The notes: a model not told the origin generated them from the sequence alone. A stretch of 16,228 nt of DNA from LW23 sp041287705 (GCA_041287705.1 JBGGNE010000268.1:1-16228), one strand, 5' to 3'. Positions 7,442 to 14,422 are shown, counted from the stretch's first letter. A program made the numbers and translations.

Positions 7442-8512
7442 ATGCTCGACTTTTTTGATAATCTATGCCTTGTTGCCCGGCAGCATGGCGCTTCCGATCT
7501 CTTTCTGCTGGAAGGCGCTGTACCGCAGATCCGGCTTGGCGGTGAACTGCGCATCGTCGGCGAGGCCGTGGTGGAGTCCGCCGACCTGCTCCGCTTCTGG
7601 GTGCACTGCGGCGGCAGCGATCGCATTCACGACCTGGATACCAGCTACGTGGCCAGCGATCAGACACGTTTCCGCGTCAATCTGTTCAGCTCCATGGGAC
7701 GCCGCGGCGCTGTGCTGCGCCACATCCGCACGGAAATCCCAGGCATCGAAACGCTCGGCGTACCCGTGCCGCTGCTGACCAGCTGGATGGGACGTCGCGC
7801 CGGGCTGGTTCTCGTCACGGGCCCTACGGGCTCCGGAAAAAGCACCACGCTCGCCTCCTCCATCGACTGGCTCAACCAGCGTTCCTCGCGGCATATCGTG
7901 ACGATTGAGGATCCCATCGAGTACCTCTTCACTCCGCGCGGCTGCCTCTTCACCCAGCGCGAAGTGGGCACCGATACGGAGAGCTTCAGCGAAGGTCTGC
8001 GGCGCGCGCTTCGCCAGAGCCCCGACATCATCTTCGTGGGTGAAATCCGCGATTTCTCCACCGCCACCACCGCCCTGCAGGCGGCCGAAACCGGTCACCT
8101 CGTCCTTGCCACCCTGCACAGCGTGGACGTTATCGAGACGATCGAGCGTATGCTGCGGCTCTTCCCCACCGCGGAACGCGACGGAGCCATTCACGTCCTG
8201 GCCCGCCAGCTCATCGGCGTCCTCAGCCAGCGGCTGCTGCCCAGCCTGCAGGGTGGGCAGGTGCTGGCGTGCGAGCACTTTGAGAATGAGGCCGCCACGC
8301 GCAAATGGATTCTGGAAGGCCGCATCCGGGAGCTCTCCGACTTCATGCAGCGCTCCGATAACCCACGCAACGCCGACATGCTCAGCAGCATCGTAAGCCT
8401 TTGCCGCCGAGGCGTCATCGCGGAAGAAACGGGCCTGCAATCCGTAGGCAGCCCGCAAAACTTCAGCCGCGCGCTCCGTGGCATCAGCAGCGGGGGGCTG
8501 GTAGCGCGATAA
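7442..8512 (+). CDS. PilT-like type IV pilus retraction ATPase
   Basis: 356 aa, within the usual PilT/PilU length. The N-terminal G-A-S-D-L-F-L (16-22) followed by P-Q-I-R matches the PilT N-terminal domain. The secretion-ATPase motifs are in order: Walker A G-P-T-G-S-G-K-S-T (127-135), Asp box I-E-D-P-I-E-Y (155-161), Walker B D-I-I-F-V-G-E-I-R-D (195-204) and His box A-T-L-H-S (223-227). These hexameric ATPases depolymerise pili at the inner membrane. The C-terminal E-G-R-I-R-E-L (near 296-302) sits where PilT has its AIRNLIRE region but is poorly conserved, so a PilU-like or divergent paralogue is possible. No pilB, pilC or pilM-Q genes are in view. Divergent from the cyclase gene. No strong Shine-Dalgarno. 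Confidence 0.88.
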   Translation: MLDFFDNLCLVARQHGASDLFLLEGAVPQIRLGGELRIVGEAVVESADLLRFWVHCGGSDRIHDLDTSYVASDQTRFRVNLFSSMGRRGAVLRHIRTEIPGIETLGVPVPLLTSWMGRRAGLVLVTGPTGSGKSTTLASSIDWLNQRSSRHIVTIEDPIEYLFTPRGCLFTQREVGTDTESFSEGLRRALRQSPDIIFVGEIRDFSTATTALQAAETGHLVLATLHSVDVIETIERMLRLFPTAERDGAIHVLARQLIGVLSQRLLPSLQGGQVLACEHFENEAATRKWILEGRIRELSDFMQRSDNPRNADMLSSIVSLCRRGVIAEETGLQSVGSPQNFSRALRGISSGGLVAR

Positions 8513-8585
8513 CCGCAAGACGACAGCGGCATCAGCAGCGCCATCATTGCATTTGTGTCCGCCGCATGGCATGCTCAATTATCTT

Positions 8586-8751
8586 AGACCAAATCGCATC
8601 GTTATTTGGCAGGAAATCCGCGTTGCTTTTGGGCGCATGCTTCGTTGCGATTTCAGTCATGCATTATTCTAATGCACTCCTTCAACCGCGCCTTGCCTGC
8701 ATCCCAAAATCAATGCCGGCTTTCCTGCCAACTAACGATGCGAATTGGTCT
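8586..8751. mobile_element. MITE-like 166-bp full-length hairpin element
   Basis: The left arm starts AGACCAAATCGCATCGTTA (8586) and the right arm ends TAACGATGCGAATTGGTCT (8751). The arms are about 60 bp each, imperfect but matched along nearly all their length. They meet at a perfect TGCATTA-ttc-TAATGCA hairpin (8660-8676) at the exact centre of the element. There is no coding capacity. TTA flanks both ends if the termini are taken as GACC/GGTC, a possible 3-bp target duplication. This is a non-autonomous transposable element or comparable folded element; its parent transposase is not in the window. It ends only 11 nt before the ATG of the secreted-protein gene. Confidence 0.75.
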
Positions 8752-8762
8752 TATTCCACTTT

Positions 8763-9212
8763 ATGATCCGCAAGAACTTCCTCCTTTCGCTCCTCGGCCT
8801 GGCCTGCGTGCTGGGCTTCTTCGGTTCCGCTCCGCGCGCGCAGGCAGATATCCAGCGCCGCGCCGTTCTGCAGTGGGCGGATGACAAGAAATGGTCCGAA
8901 CCGTTCGCACGGCAGATCACCTTCTTTAAAGGCCCCGAGCTGAAGAAGGTCAACCCGAAGCTGACCGAACTGCCGGACGACAAAGTCTACGCCTTCGCCG
9001 ACCTGGGCCAGCAGAAAGTGCTCATTCAGCTGGATGCCTCCAAAGTGAAATCCGACGGCACCATCGGTTTTACGATCGACGATTTCCGCGCCATTTTTGA
9101 AGAAAAAGGCTACCTCATGGGCCCGGACGTCATGAGCGTTGACAAACGCACATGGCTCATCACCGCCCGCAAAGGCAAGAAGTGGGTGGACAGCTACGAG
9201 AACCGGGATTAG
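8763..9212 (+). CDS. Small secreted protein of unknown function
   Basis: 149 aa from the ATG at 8763; a TTG at 8745 in frame lies inside the adjacent hairpin element and is less likely. An N-terminal signal peptide is clear: basic M-I-R-K, a hydrophobic core (5-22) and A-Q-A at 26-28 before the predicted mature Asp29. The mature domain of about 120 residues is mixed alpha/beta and charged (K-K-W, D-D-K, Asp-rich). It has no cysteines or recognisable catalytic motif, so export to the periplasm or beyond is predicted without a known function. No Shine-Dalgarno precedes the ATG; the hairpin element has probably replaced or displaced the original leader. Confidence 0.75.
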   Translation: MIRKNFLLSLLGLACVLGFFGSAPRAQADIQRRAVLQWADDKKWSEPFARQITFFKGPELKKVNPKLTELPDDKVYAFADLGQQKVLIQLDASKVKSDGTIGFTIDDFRAIFEEKGYLMGPDVMSVDKRTWLITARKGKKWVDSYENRD

Positions 9213-9270
9213 CAGCTAATGCCCGAGTCAGAAGTAAGTAGTATTATCTCTGGTGAACTCGCCTTGCTTA

Positions 9271-9446
9271 GAATGGGCGCTTTCTACTTGGTCCCCCCTT
9301 TGTTTCTTGGTCCCTTCTTCGTGGTAAATTCTGTGAGTAGTTCTGTTGAGCAAGAACAGACGGCGGATTAACCACGAAGAAGAAACCAAGGAACGAAGGG
9401 GGGACCAAGAAGATAATAGTTTACTGGCGAAGAGTTGGAGTTATGG
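9271..9446. mobile_element. MITE-like ACCACGAAG palindromic element, copy 1
   Basis: The core is an imperfect palindrome of 123 bp (9287-9409). CTTGGTCCCCCCTT at the left end matches AAGGGGGGACCAAG at the right end, and the arms run about 39 bp with four mismatches through TTCTTCGTGGT / ACCACGAAGAA. The sequence 9271-9446, including the 37-bp right flank, reappears in reverse orientation at about 12457-12636. No coding capacity. Confidence 0.75.
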
Positions 9447-9462
9447 GATGGCTGAGAGCGGT

Positions 9463-10029
9463 TTAACTCGAGACCTCAGAGGTCAACTCCGCCGCCGCCT
9501 CGCTCCTCAGAAGACCGTTGACGGTATGATCCACAAAATGGTCGTACAGCCATTCCGCCTGGCGAAGAACGCCTTCCTTTGCAAAGCCCAGGCGGTCGGG
9601 TATCGCCTGGCTTCTGTGGTTTTCGGTTGCCACATGAATCGCCACGCGGTTCAGCCTGTACTCGGCAAACGCGTGGCGCACCAGAACGCGGCAGCATGAA
9701 GTCATGATGCCCTTGCCTTCGAAGTCGCGCGCCAGCCAGTAGCCCGGGAAGGCCGTCTTGTTGCCCCAGTCTATCCGGTTATAGCCCAGAACACCGCACA
9801 GCGCCCCTTCATACCAGATGCCGCATGTAAACGTGCCGTTATCAGCAAAACCTCGCACGTTGCCCGCTATAAAGGTCGCCGAATCCTTCACCTCGCGCGA
9901 GTGATCCAGCCAGGGGAGCCAGCGACGCAGATGATCGCGATTCGCTTCGGTAAGACGGCAAAGTTCCTCGGCATGGTGCGGTTGCAGCATGCGCAGCGTG
10001 GTACACTTATCGACGTGATGGGCCAGCAT
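9463..10029 (-). CDS. GNAT family N-acetyltransferase, RimL/YdaF-like
   Basis: 188 aa, the typical length. The order of motifs is that of the RimL/YdaF group: an N-terminal R-x-L-x-P-x-H-A (13-20), N-R-D-H-L-R-R-W-L-P-W (30-40), G-Y-W-L (96-99) and the acetyl-CoA pyrophosphate loop F-E-G-K-G-I-M-T (103-110). N-R-V-A-I-H (127-132), N-H-R-S (137-140) and R-L-G-F (146-149) follow. Members acetylate ribosomal-protein N-termini, or small amines or polyamines; the substrate here is not predictable. The gene is soluble and transcribed against its neighbours. Its 3' end is 17 nt from the repeat element at 9271-9446. Met14 is a possible alternative start; neither start has a Shine-Dalgarno. Confidence 0.87.
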   Translation of the reverse strand: MLAHHVDKCTTLRMLQPHHAEELCRLTEANRDHLRRWLPWLDHSREVKDSATFIAGNVRGFADNGTFTCGIWYEGALCGVLGYNRIDWGNKTAFPGYWLARDFEGKGIMTSCCRVLVRHAFAEYRLNRVAIHVATENHRSQAIPDRLGFAKEGVLRQAEWLYDHFVDHTVNGLLRSEAAAELTSEVSS

Positions 10030-10212
10030 AATTTATCGGATCAGGTGCTGCCGCGGCCTTGACAATCCCCCTCGGTTCGCTGAGTGTGTGGGCGTAGGTT
10101 CAGCGCTTTTGATCAGAGCAGTTCGACCACGAACCCTGCGAGTTCGCTCGCGACAGCCAGTCTGGCAGGCGGCATGAAACTACAACCTTAACCCATCAGG
10201 AGCCTAAATCCC

Positions 10213-10332
10213 ATGAGAAACTTTATGAACGCTGTGCTCGAAGGCCTCGCCTTCGGCTTCACCTTTGCTGTCGGCTACTTTACCGCGCTTATCCTGATGT
10301 TCGGCATGACCGGCGTCGCGGTAGCGGCCTGA
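10213..10332 (+). CDS. 39-aa single-span membrane peptide
   Basis: The 40-codon frame ATG(10213)-TGA(10332) is preceded by AGGAG (10198-10202), one of the better ribosome sites in the window, with 10-nt spacing. The product begins M-R-N-F-M-N-A, with a short N-terminal polar part and then a single hydrophobic segment from about residue 11 to 37 with little else. That is typical of small inner-membrane proteins. It lies between the acetyltransferase (opposite strand) and coaD. Function unknown; the evidence for translation is the ribosome site and the membrane-like composition. Confidence 0.55.
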   Translation: MRNFMNAVLEGLAFGFTFAVGYFTALILMFGMTGVAVAA

Positions 10333-10527
10333 TCTCCCGATACTTCCTGGCAGACTGGTGGTCGAATACCGGCTGCCCTGCCGGGGGTTCCTGCCTCTGG
10401 CAGCTGCGGAAGAAGAAAGCCGTCACCGAAAGTAATGTCCGGCGCAACCCTGCGGCCGGATTCGGGACAGTAAATCACTGATCACGTTTCGGCTACATGC
10501 CGGACGCGGATCACACCCCATTCCTCC

Positions 10528-11106
10528 ATGCGTCGCGCCGTTTATCCCGGCACTTTCGATCCCATCACCAACGGGCATCTTGACGTCGCAGGCCGTGCGC
10601 TCAAGATTTTCGACGAGCTCATCATCGCCATCGCCGTCGACAACAACAAAGTGCCGCTCTTCGGTATTGATGAGCGTCTGCGTCTGGTACAGGAAGCCGC
10701 CGAGCACGAAGGCCTAAAAGTTCGCGCCATCACCTTCAGCGGCCTTCTCGTCAACTTCGTGCGCGAGCACGGGGCATGCGCCGTCATCCGCGGCCTGCGC
10801 GCCGTGTCGGACTTTGAGTTCGAGTTTCAGCTGGCGCTGATGAACCGCAAGCTCGATCCCGAGATCGAAACCTTGTTCCTGATGCCGCGCGACACTTACA
10901 CGTACCTCAGCTCCAGCATCATTAAAGGGATAAGTCGTCTTGGCGGCCCGGTATCGGACTTTGTGCCGCCCTCCGTGGAAACCGCGCTAAAGGCGAAGTA
11001 TCACCATAACGTGCTGCCACCCGTTCCCCTTGCTCCATCCCCGCTACCCGTGGCATCCCCACCGGCGGCCGCTATTCCCCATGCGATCCCCGCACCCGTC
11101 CCCTGA
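10528..11106 (+). CDS. coaD: Phosphopantetheine adenylyltransferase
   Basis: 192 aa. It catalyses ATP + 4'-phosphopantetheine to dephospho-CoA + PPi, the penultimate step of CoA biosynthesis, in the cytosol. The nucleotidyltransferase motif is T9-F-D-P-I-T-N-G-H17. R-G-L-R (88-91), F-E-F-E-F-Q (96-101), E-I-E-T-L-F-L-M (112-119) and Y-L-S-S-S (126-130) are conserved CoaD blocks. The core ends near residue 159, the normal family length. The last 32 residues (P-P-V-P-L-A-P-S-P...) are a Pro/Ala-rich tail, unusual for the family. DUF177 begins 70 nt downstream, and coaD followed by DUF177-rpmF is a common order. No Shine-Dalgarno. Confidence 0.95.
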   Translation: MRRAVYPGTFDPITNGHLDVAGRALKIFDELIIAIAVDNNKVPLFGIDERLRLVQEAAEHEGLKVRAITFSGLLVNFVREHGACAVIRGLRAVSDFEFEFQLALMNRKLDPEIETLFLMPRDTYTYLSSSIIKGISRLGGPVSDFVPPSVETALKAKYHHNVLPPVPLAPSPLPVASPPAAAIPHAIPAPVP

Positions 11107-11176
11107 ATCTGATTCCGTTTCAGTCCCCGCCTCCCAGGCTACTTCACCGTTCCGTTCTTTTCAGCCCAATACCGCC

Positions 11177-11641
11177 ATGACCTTTCAACCCGAGGAACTT
11201 CACGACGACATCCTGCTGGTACAGGAGACCCTGCCTCCCACCATACTGGAGCTGGAAGACAAATTTGCGCGCGCCTTCGAGCCCGTGGAAGTCGACCTGC
11301 AGGTACGCCGCGAGGGCGATAAATTCCTCGCCACCGGCAAAACCAGCACGGTCGTGCAGGTCAAATGCGGGCGTTGTCTTGAGTGGATTCCTTACAGCAT
11401 CACGGTGCCGCGCCTCTTTGCTGAATTTATTCCACCACATCCGAAGACAATTGACTTGACGCCTTCTGTGCGTGAAGACATACTTCTCAAATTGCCACAT
11501 ATTGCGACCTGTCGGATCGATGATCCGAACAGTAGCTGTTCCGTCCTTGGCGTGGGGCTTCAACCCGAGAGCACCACGCCTTCACCGTCTCTTGACACGG
11601 AAGTGTGGCAAACGCTCGATCAACTTAACATCAACGATTAG
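11177..11641 (+). CDS. DUF177 / YceD family protein
   Basis: 154 aa from the ATG at 11177. The frame is open back to 11030, but that 49-residue extension overlaps coaD and is low-complexity Pro/Ser. Family hallmarks are C64-G-R-C67-L in the centre and a second cysteine pair (C112, C121) after V-R-E-D-I-L-L-K-L-P. YceD is associated with large-subunit/23S rRNA accumulation and lies upstream of rpmF in very many bacteria, as here (rpmF starts 8 nt after the stop). The close spacing supports one operon. No clear Shine-Dalgarno. Confidence 0.88.
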   Translation: MTFQPEELHDDILLVQETLPPTILELEDKFARAFEPVEVDLQVRREGDKFLATGKTSTVVQVKCGRCLEWIPYSITVPRLFAEFIPPHPKTIDLTPSVREDILLKLPHIATCRIDDPNSSCSVLGVGLQPESTTPSPSLDTEVWQTLDQLNIND

Positions 11642-11649
11642 CAAGCACT

Positions 11650-11838
11650 ATGGGTGTCCCGAAACGTAGAACCTCCAAAATGCGCCTGCGCACACGCAAG
11701 GCCGCCTGGCGCTGGAAAGCTCCTCATCTCTTTGTCGATCCCAAGACCGGCAACCGCCATCATGGCCACTGCGTGGACCCCGAAACGGGCACCTACCGCG
11801 GTCGTCAGGTTATCACCGTCACCGTCGGCGAAGAATAA
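11650..11838 (+). CDS. rpmF: 50S ribosomal protein L32
   Basis: 62 aa. The N-terminus M-G-V-P-K-R-R-T-S-K-M-R-L-R-T-R (1-16) is diagnostic of bL32, and the end Y-R-G-R-Q-V (51-56) is the usual C-terminal block. The zinc ribbon is lost: D-P-K-T-G and D-P-E-T-G occupy the places where zinc-binding L32 has Cys-x-x-Cys-Gly, and only one cysteine remains. This is the known Cys-minus form of L32. It follows DUF177 by 8 nt and is probably co-transcribed with it. A weak GCGG/CCGC hairpin lies directly after the stop (about 11839-11852). plsX does not follow at once, unlike in many genomes. Confidence 0.95.
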   Translation: MGVPKRRTSKMRLRTRKAAWRWKAPHLFVDPKTGNRHHGHCVDPETGTYRGRQVITVTVGEE

Positions 11839-12118
11839 GCGGTTATCGCCGCAGTTGCAGTCCGGCACTCCTCCCCGTTTCTCCGAACACACCGCGTCAG
11901 CTCTGTTTTTCCCGTCAGCAGCTTTATTTTAAATGCCGCCCGCCAGCAGAGGTTCCCTCCCCATAGTGGCCGAACTTTTGAAGACAGGACCCCGTGAGGT
12001 GGTTCAGACTTCCACAAGAACGGCAGGGCGGCAAAATAAGCAGCACCGGTAAAGCGCAGGCAGATGCGTACCCACGGATCAACCGGAAAGGGCTGACGTC
12101 TCGCAGTTGCCGTTACAT
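11839..12118. other. Gene-free stretch after rpmF
   Basis: 280 bp with no supportable gene. A short GCGG/CCGC hairpin immediately follows the rpmF stop without a T tract. The rest is GC-rich, non-repetitive by eye and contains no recognisable tRNA or promoter. The repeat cluster begins at 12119. Confidence 0.4.
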
Positions 12119-12210
12119 CTTCAGCCCCCGGCTGAAGTCATGGCGCAAATCTCAGGCGCCATACACCATTAGGTCATTGCTCACGCAATGGCCCTTTTGT
12201 GTGGGCTGAA
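12119..12210. repeat. Multi-hairpin REP-like element
   Basis: Three hairpins in a row are enclosed by an outer repeat. They are CTTCAGCC/GGCTGAAG (12119-12137, 3-nt loop), ATGGCGC/GCGCCAT (12140-12162) and GGTCATTGC/GCAATGGCC (12172-12193, one G-U pair). The outer pair is TTCAGCCC (12120-12127) and GGGCTGAA (12203-12210). It resembles CTTCAGCC-type repeats of Acidobacteria-like genomes. No other copy is seen in the window. Confidence 0.5.
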
Positions 12211-12227
12211 TCCCCCTTTTCCGACTC

Positions 12228-12347
12228 CCCCTCAGCCCGTAGCGGTGGTCGCGCCGTTGCGTTGAAAGTGAAATCCGCATCGCCACGCTTTATAGTGAAG
12301 CGATACGTGTACTGATTTTAACGCAACGACCGCTACGGGCTGAGGGG
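12228..12347. mobile_element. MITE-like CCCCTCAGC element, copy A
   Basis: 120 bp with perfect 19-bp terminal inverted repeats, CCCCTCAGCCCGTAGCGGT at 12228 and its reverse complement ending at 12347. A further shared CGTTGCGTT block follows inside. The interior (CGCTTTATAGTGAAGCG, 12286-12302) is a second small palindrome. The interior also occurs in reverse at 12741-12894. No coding capacity; non-autonomous transposable element-like. Confidence 0.75.
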
Positions 12348-12456
12348 AAAACTTAGAGAGAGTGTGCGTGATTTGATTGAGCACTCTAGTATCCCGAGTC
12401 AGAAATAGATATCGTCAGGAGTTTGTTCATGGCGGCAGGTCTATTTCCATTATTAC

Positions 12457-12636
12457 TCCATAGTTCCAACTCTTCGCTAAGAAACTATTATCTTCCTGGT
12501 CCCCCTTCCTTCCTTCCTTGGTCTCTTCTTCGTGGTTAATCCCCCGTCTGTTCTCGCTCAACAGGCTACTCACAGAATTTACCACGAAGAAGGGACCAAG
12601 AAACGAAGAGAGGGACCAAGAAGAAGGTGCCCATTC
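12457..12636. mobile_element. MITE-like ACCACGAAG palindromic element, copy 2 (inverted)
   Basis: This is the reverse-orientation counterpart of 9271-9446, matching along nearly the whole length by eye: CCAACTCTTCGC at the left, TTCTTCGTGGTTAA, CACAGAATTTACCACGAAG and CCCATTCTA at the right. Its own arms (about 12495-12620) form a less perfect palindrome than copy 1 because of a CCTT-rich expansion near 12504-12520. It lies between the two CCCCTCAGC elements. Confidence 0.75.
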
Positions 12637-12740
12637 TACAGAGCATTCCATAAAGCTTCATCTGGTCTTTTAGCTTACAAATACCCATGTGAAGCTATTT
12701 GGGAATGCTCAGTAATAAACGTGCTGATCTTTTCCCGATT

Positions 12741-12894
12741 CCCCTCAGCACGTAGCGGTCGTCGCGCCGTTGCGGCCGTAGCGTTAAAATCAGTACACGT
12801 ATCGCTTCACCATAAAGCGTGGCGATGCGGATTTCATTTTTTACTCAACGTTCGCGAGGACGCAACGGCGTGACGACTCCTACTAACTAAGAGG
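12741..12894. mobile_element. MITE-like CCCCTCAGC element, copy B (inverted, degenerate)
   Basis: Starts CCCCTCAGCACGTAGCGGTC at 12741. Its middle (AAAATCAGTACACGTATCGC, 12785-12804) is the reverse complement of copy A's middle. The right end has decayed: GACGACTCCTACTAACTAAG matches the expected terminus only partly and ends near GAGG at 12894. It carries extra internal GC-rich segments of about 19 and 20 bp compared with copy A. Confidence 0.65.
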
Positions 12895-13006
12895 AAGTCG
12901 AGATACAGAGTTGAGGAATAAGAGAGAACAGAATCAATCCCAGCTTTAGTCTACCTCCGCCCCAGGGTACACAGCCGGATTCATGAGAAAATTCAAGCAG
13001 TAGTCG

Positions 13007-13036
13007 TTGTGCGCTTCAGTCGCCATGCTCTAAGAT
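13007..13036 (+). promoter_or_regulatory. Possible weak promoter of the beta-propeller gene
   Basis: TTGTGC (13007-13012) and TAAGAT (13031-13036) have an 18-nt spacer and would start transcription about 20 nt before the ATG at 13064. Both boxes match consensus only partly. The flanking sequence 12895-13063 shows no other structure. Confidence 0.25.
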
Positions 13037-13063
13037 ACTCCAACGCTGTTTTCATCCACCAAC

Positions 13064-14422
13064 ATGTTTAGATCGCTCCTTAGCTGGCTGAAGCGGTACA
13101 GGGTGCTGTGCGCAGGCATTGTCCTTGCGTTGCTTGGCGGCCTGATTTTTTACCTGGGCTCCAAGGCGATCATTTGCAAGGAGCGTGTTGCGGGATTGGC
13201 CTGGAGCCAGGACGGATTGCGAGTCGCCTATATCTCTAAATCTGACTACATCGGCACAGGCGTCATCAGTGAAAGCATATTGTCGGAAGGCTCAAGCGGT
13301 ATATGGAGTCTCCACACAGTGCGACCACTGGATAGCAGTATATGGGGGCGCATTAAATTAAGCCTGAGAACCTCGCCAACGATACCGTACTGGATGGAAT
13401 GGAGCCCGGACGGTAAGGCACTGTTGCTTGAGGATTACGATCGACTGATCCTGTTCAGCGTGGGGAAGGGAAGCCCGTACTTCGGGGAGAGACGGGATAG
13501 AGTTCCAGGGCTGTGCAATATATGGACGCCCGACAACAGATTATTGTCCCTGAGCGCAGATGAAAGCTGCGCCAAAGTGGCCGTTCGACTGATACCTCCA
13601 GATCCCACCAGGTCACCTGGCCCCACTTCTGAAACAGTGCTGGATCTGCCGCCGGAACGAGCACACGCTTACTACAATTTTGAGTCCAAGTACGAATCAG
13701 ATACTCACGAAGATGAAAAGCTGTTCGCACCCAGACTGGTACGATGGAGCCCCACTGCCGGCAGACTGCTTTTCATCAGCGACTGTGAGCAGGAAGGCAA
13801 GGGCAGCCTCTGGTGCTACGATTGCGCAGAGCAGCGCGATATGGGAACGCTTCTCCAGTACGACTATAGGTCACCCAACCGCCCCCGTGATTACGTATGG
13901 AGCCCGAACGGCAAGAGCGTCGCCCTGCTTTTCCTGCCTGCCCCTCCCACAACGGCTGACGCGCGTATTGAGCTGTGGGATGTGGAGAAGCGCGTTCTGT
14001 TTCAGACACTTACATTGCCGAACTCCGGTCAGCACTGGGCCGCGGAGCTGGTACCCATCCTGGCGCGGCCGGACCCGAATTCGAATATGACGGTCGAATT
14101 TCACATCTACCTGGACAGCGCCCATCAGATCGCCTGGAGCCGCGACGGCAAGAGACTGGCCGCCGCCTTCATGCTGGAGCCGAAATCGAACCCCCGTGAC
14201 GCTTCCATCAAGTTTGCGGCTCCGAAATCCTCGGAGTGCGATCTCTACTCATGGAACGTTGCCGATGCCCGTGTGCTTACTCACAGGCGCGTTACCAGCA
14301 GCGGCGTTATCGATGTCATGCGTATCGCCCCCGATCTGGAAAAGGTCGCCATTTCGTCCTATACGCAGATCCCTTTCTTTGGTGGTTGCAGTATCATCCG
14401 GGCAGTGCGAATGTCGCCTTAG
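13064..14422 (+). CDS. Membrane-anchored WD40/TolB-like beta-propeller protein
   Basis: 452 aa. A single N-terminal membrane segment (14-32) behind basic residues anchors the protein, with no cleavage site seen. The rest carries six blade motifs of the W-S-x-D/N-G type: W47-S-Q-D-G, W113-S-P-D-G, W154-T-P-D-N, W228-S-P-T-A-G, W279-S-P-N-G and W358-S-R-D-G, several followed by K-x-x-A/L hydrophobic strands (PD40-like). These build a beta-propeller, a scaffold for protein or ligand binding; no catalytic motif is visible. The domain is probably extracytoplasmic. The gene sits between the repeat cluster and plsX, where it splits the usual rpmF-plsX pair, so it is likely a later insertion. Family assignment below the propeller level is not possible. 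Confidence 0.8.
   Translation: MFRSLLSWLKRYRVLCAGIVLALLGGLIFYLGSKAIICKERVAGLAWSQDGLRVAYISKSDYIGTGVISESILSEGSSGIWSLHTVRPLDSSIWGRIKLSLRTSPTIPYWMEWSPDGKALLLEDYDRLILFSVGKGSPYFGERRDRVPGLCNIWTPDNRLLSLSADESCAKVAVRLIPPDPTRSPGPTSETVLDLPPERAHAYYNFESKYESDTHEDEKLFAPRLVRWSPTAGRLLFISDCEQEGKGSLWCYDCAEQRDMGTLLQYDYRSPNRPRDYVWSPNGKSVALLFLPAPPTTADARIELWDVEKRVLFQTLTLPNSGQHWAAELVPILARPDPNSNMTVEFHIYLDSAHQIAWSRDGKRLAAAFMLEPKSNPRDASIKFAAPKSSECDLYSWNVADARVLTHRRVTSSGVIDVMRIAPDLEKVAISSYTQIPFFGGCSIIRAVRMSP

Noticed and set aside
7463..8578. 371-codon minus-strand frame opposite the PilT-like gene
   Set aside because: It is the antisense shadow of a GC-rich gene with complete ATPase motifs; its composition is Ala/Gly/His-rich without domains.
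9346..9699. 117-codon plus-strand frame across repeat copy 1 and the acetyltransferase
   Set aside because: It begins inside the palindromic element and continues antisense to the GNAT gene.
10100..10165. GTTCGAC-containing segment resembling a tRNA T-arm
   Set aside because: No acceptor stem, anticodon arm or D-arm could be paired around it.
12427..12873. Short frames on both strands in the repeat cluster
   Set aside because: They translate the MITE-like repeats, start or end at element borders and have no protein-like features.
12119..12894. Regularly repeated hairpins as a CRISPR array
   Set aside because: The repeats are different families with no constant spacer length and no cas genes nearby.
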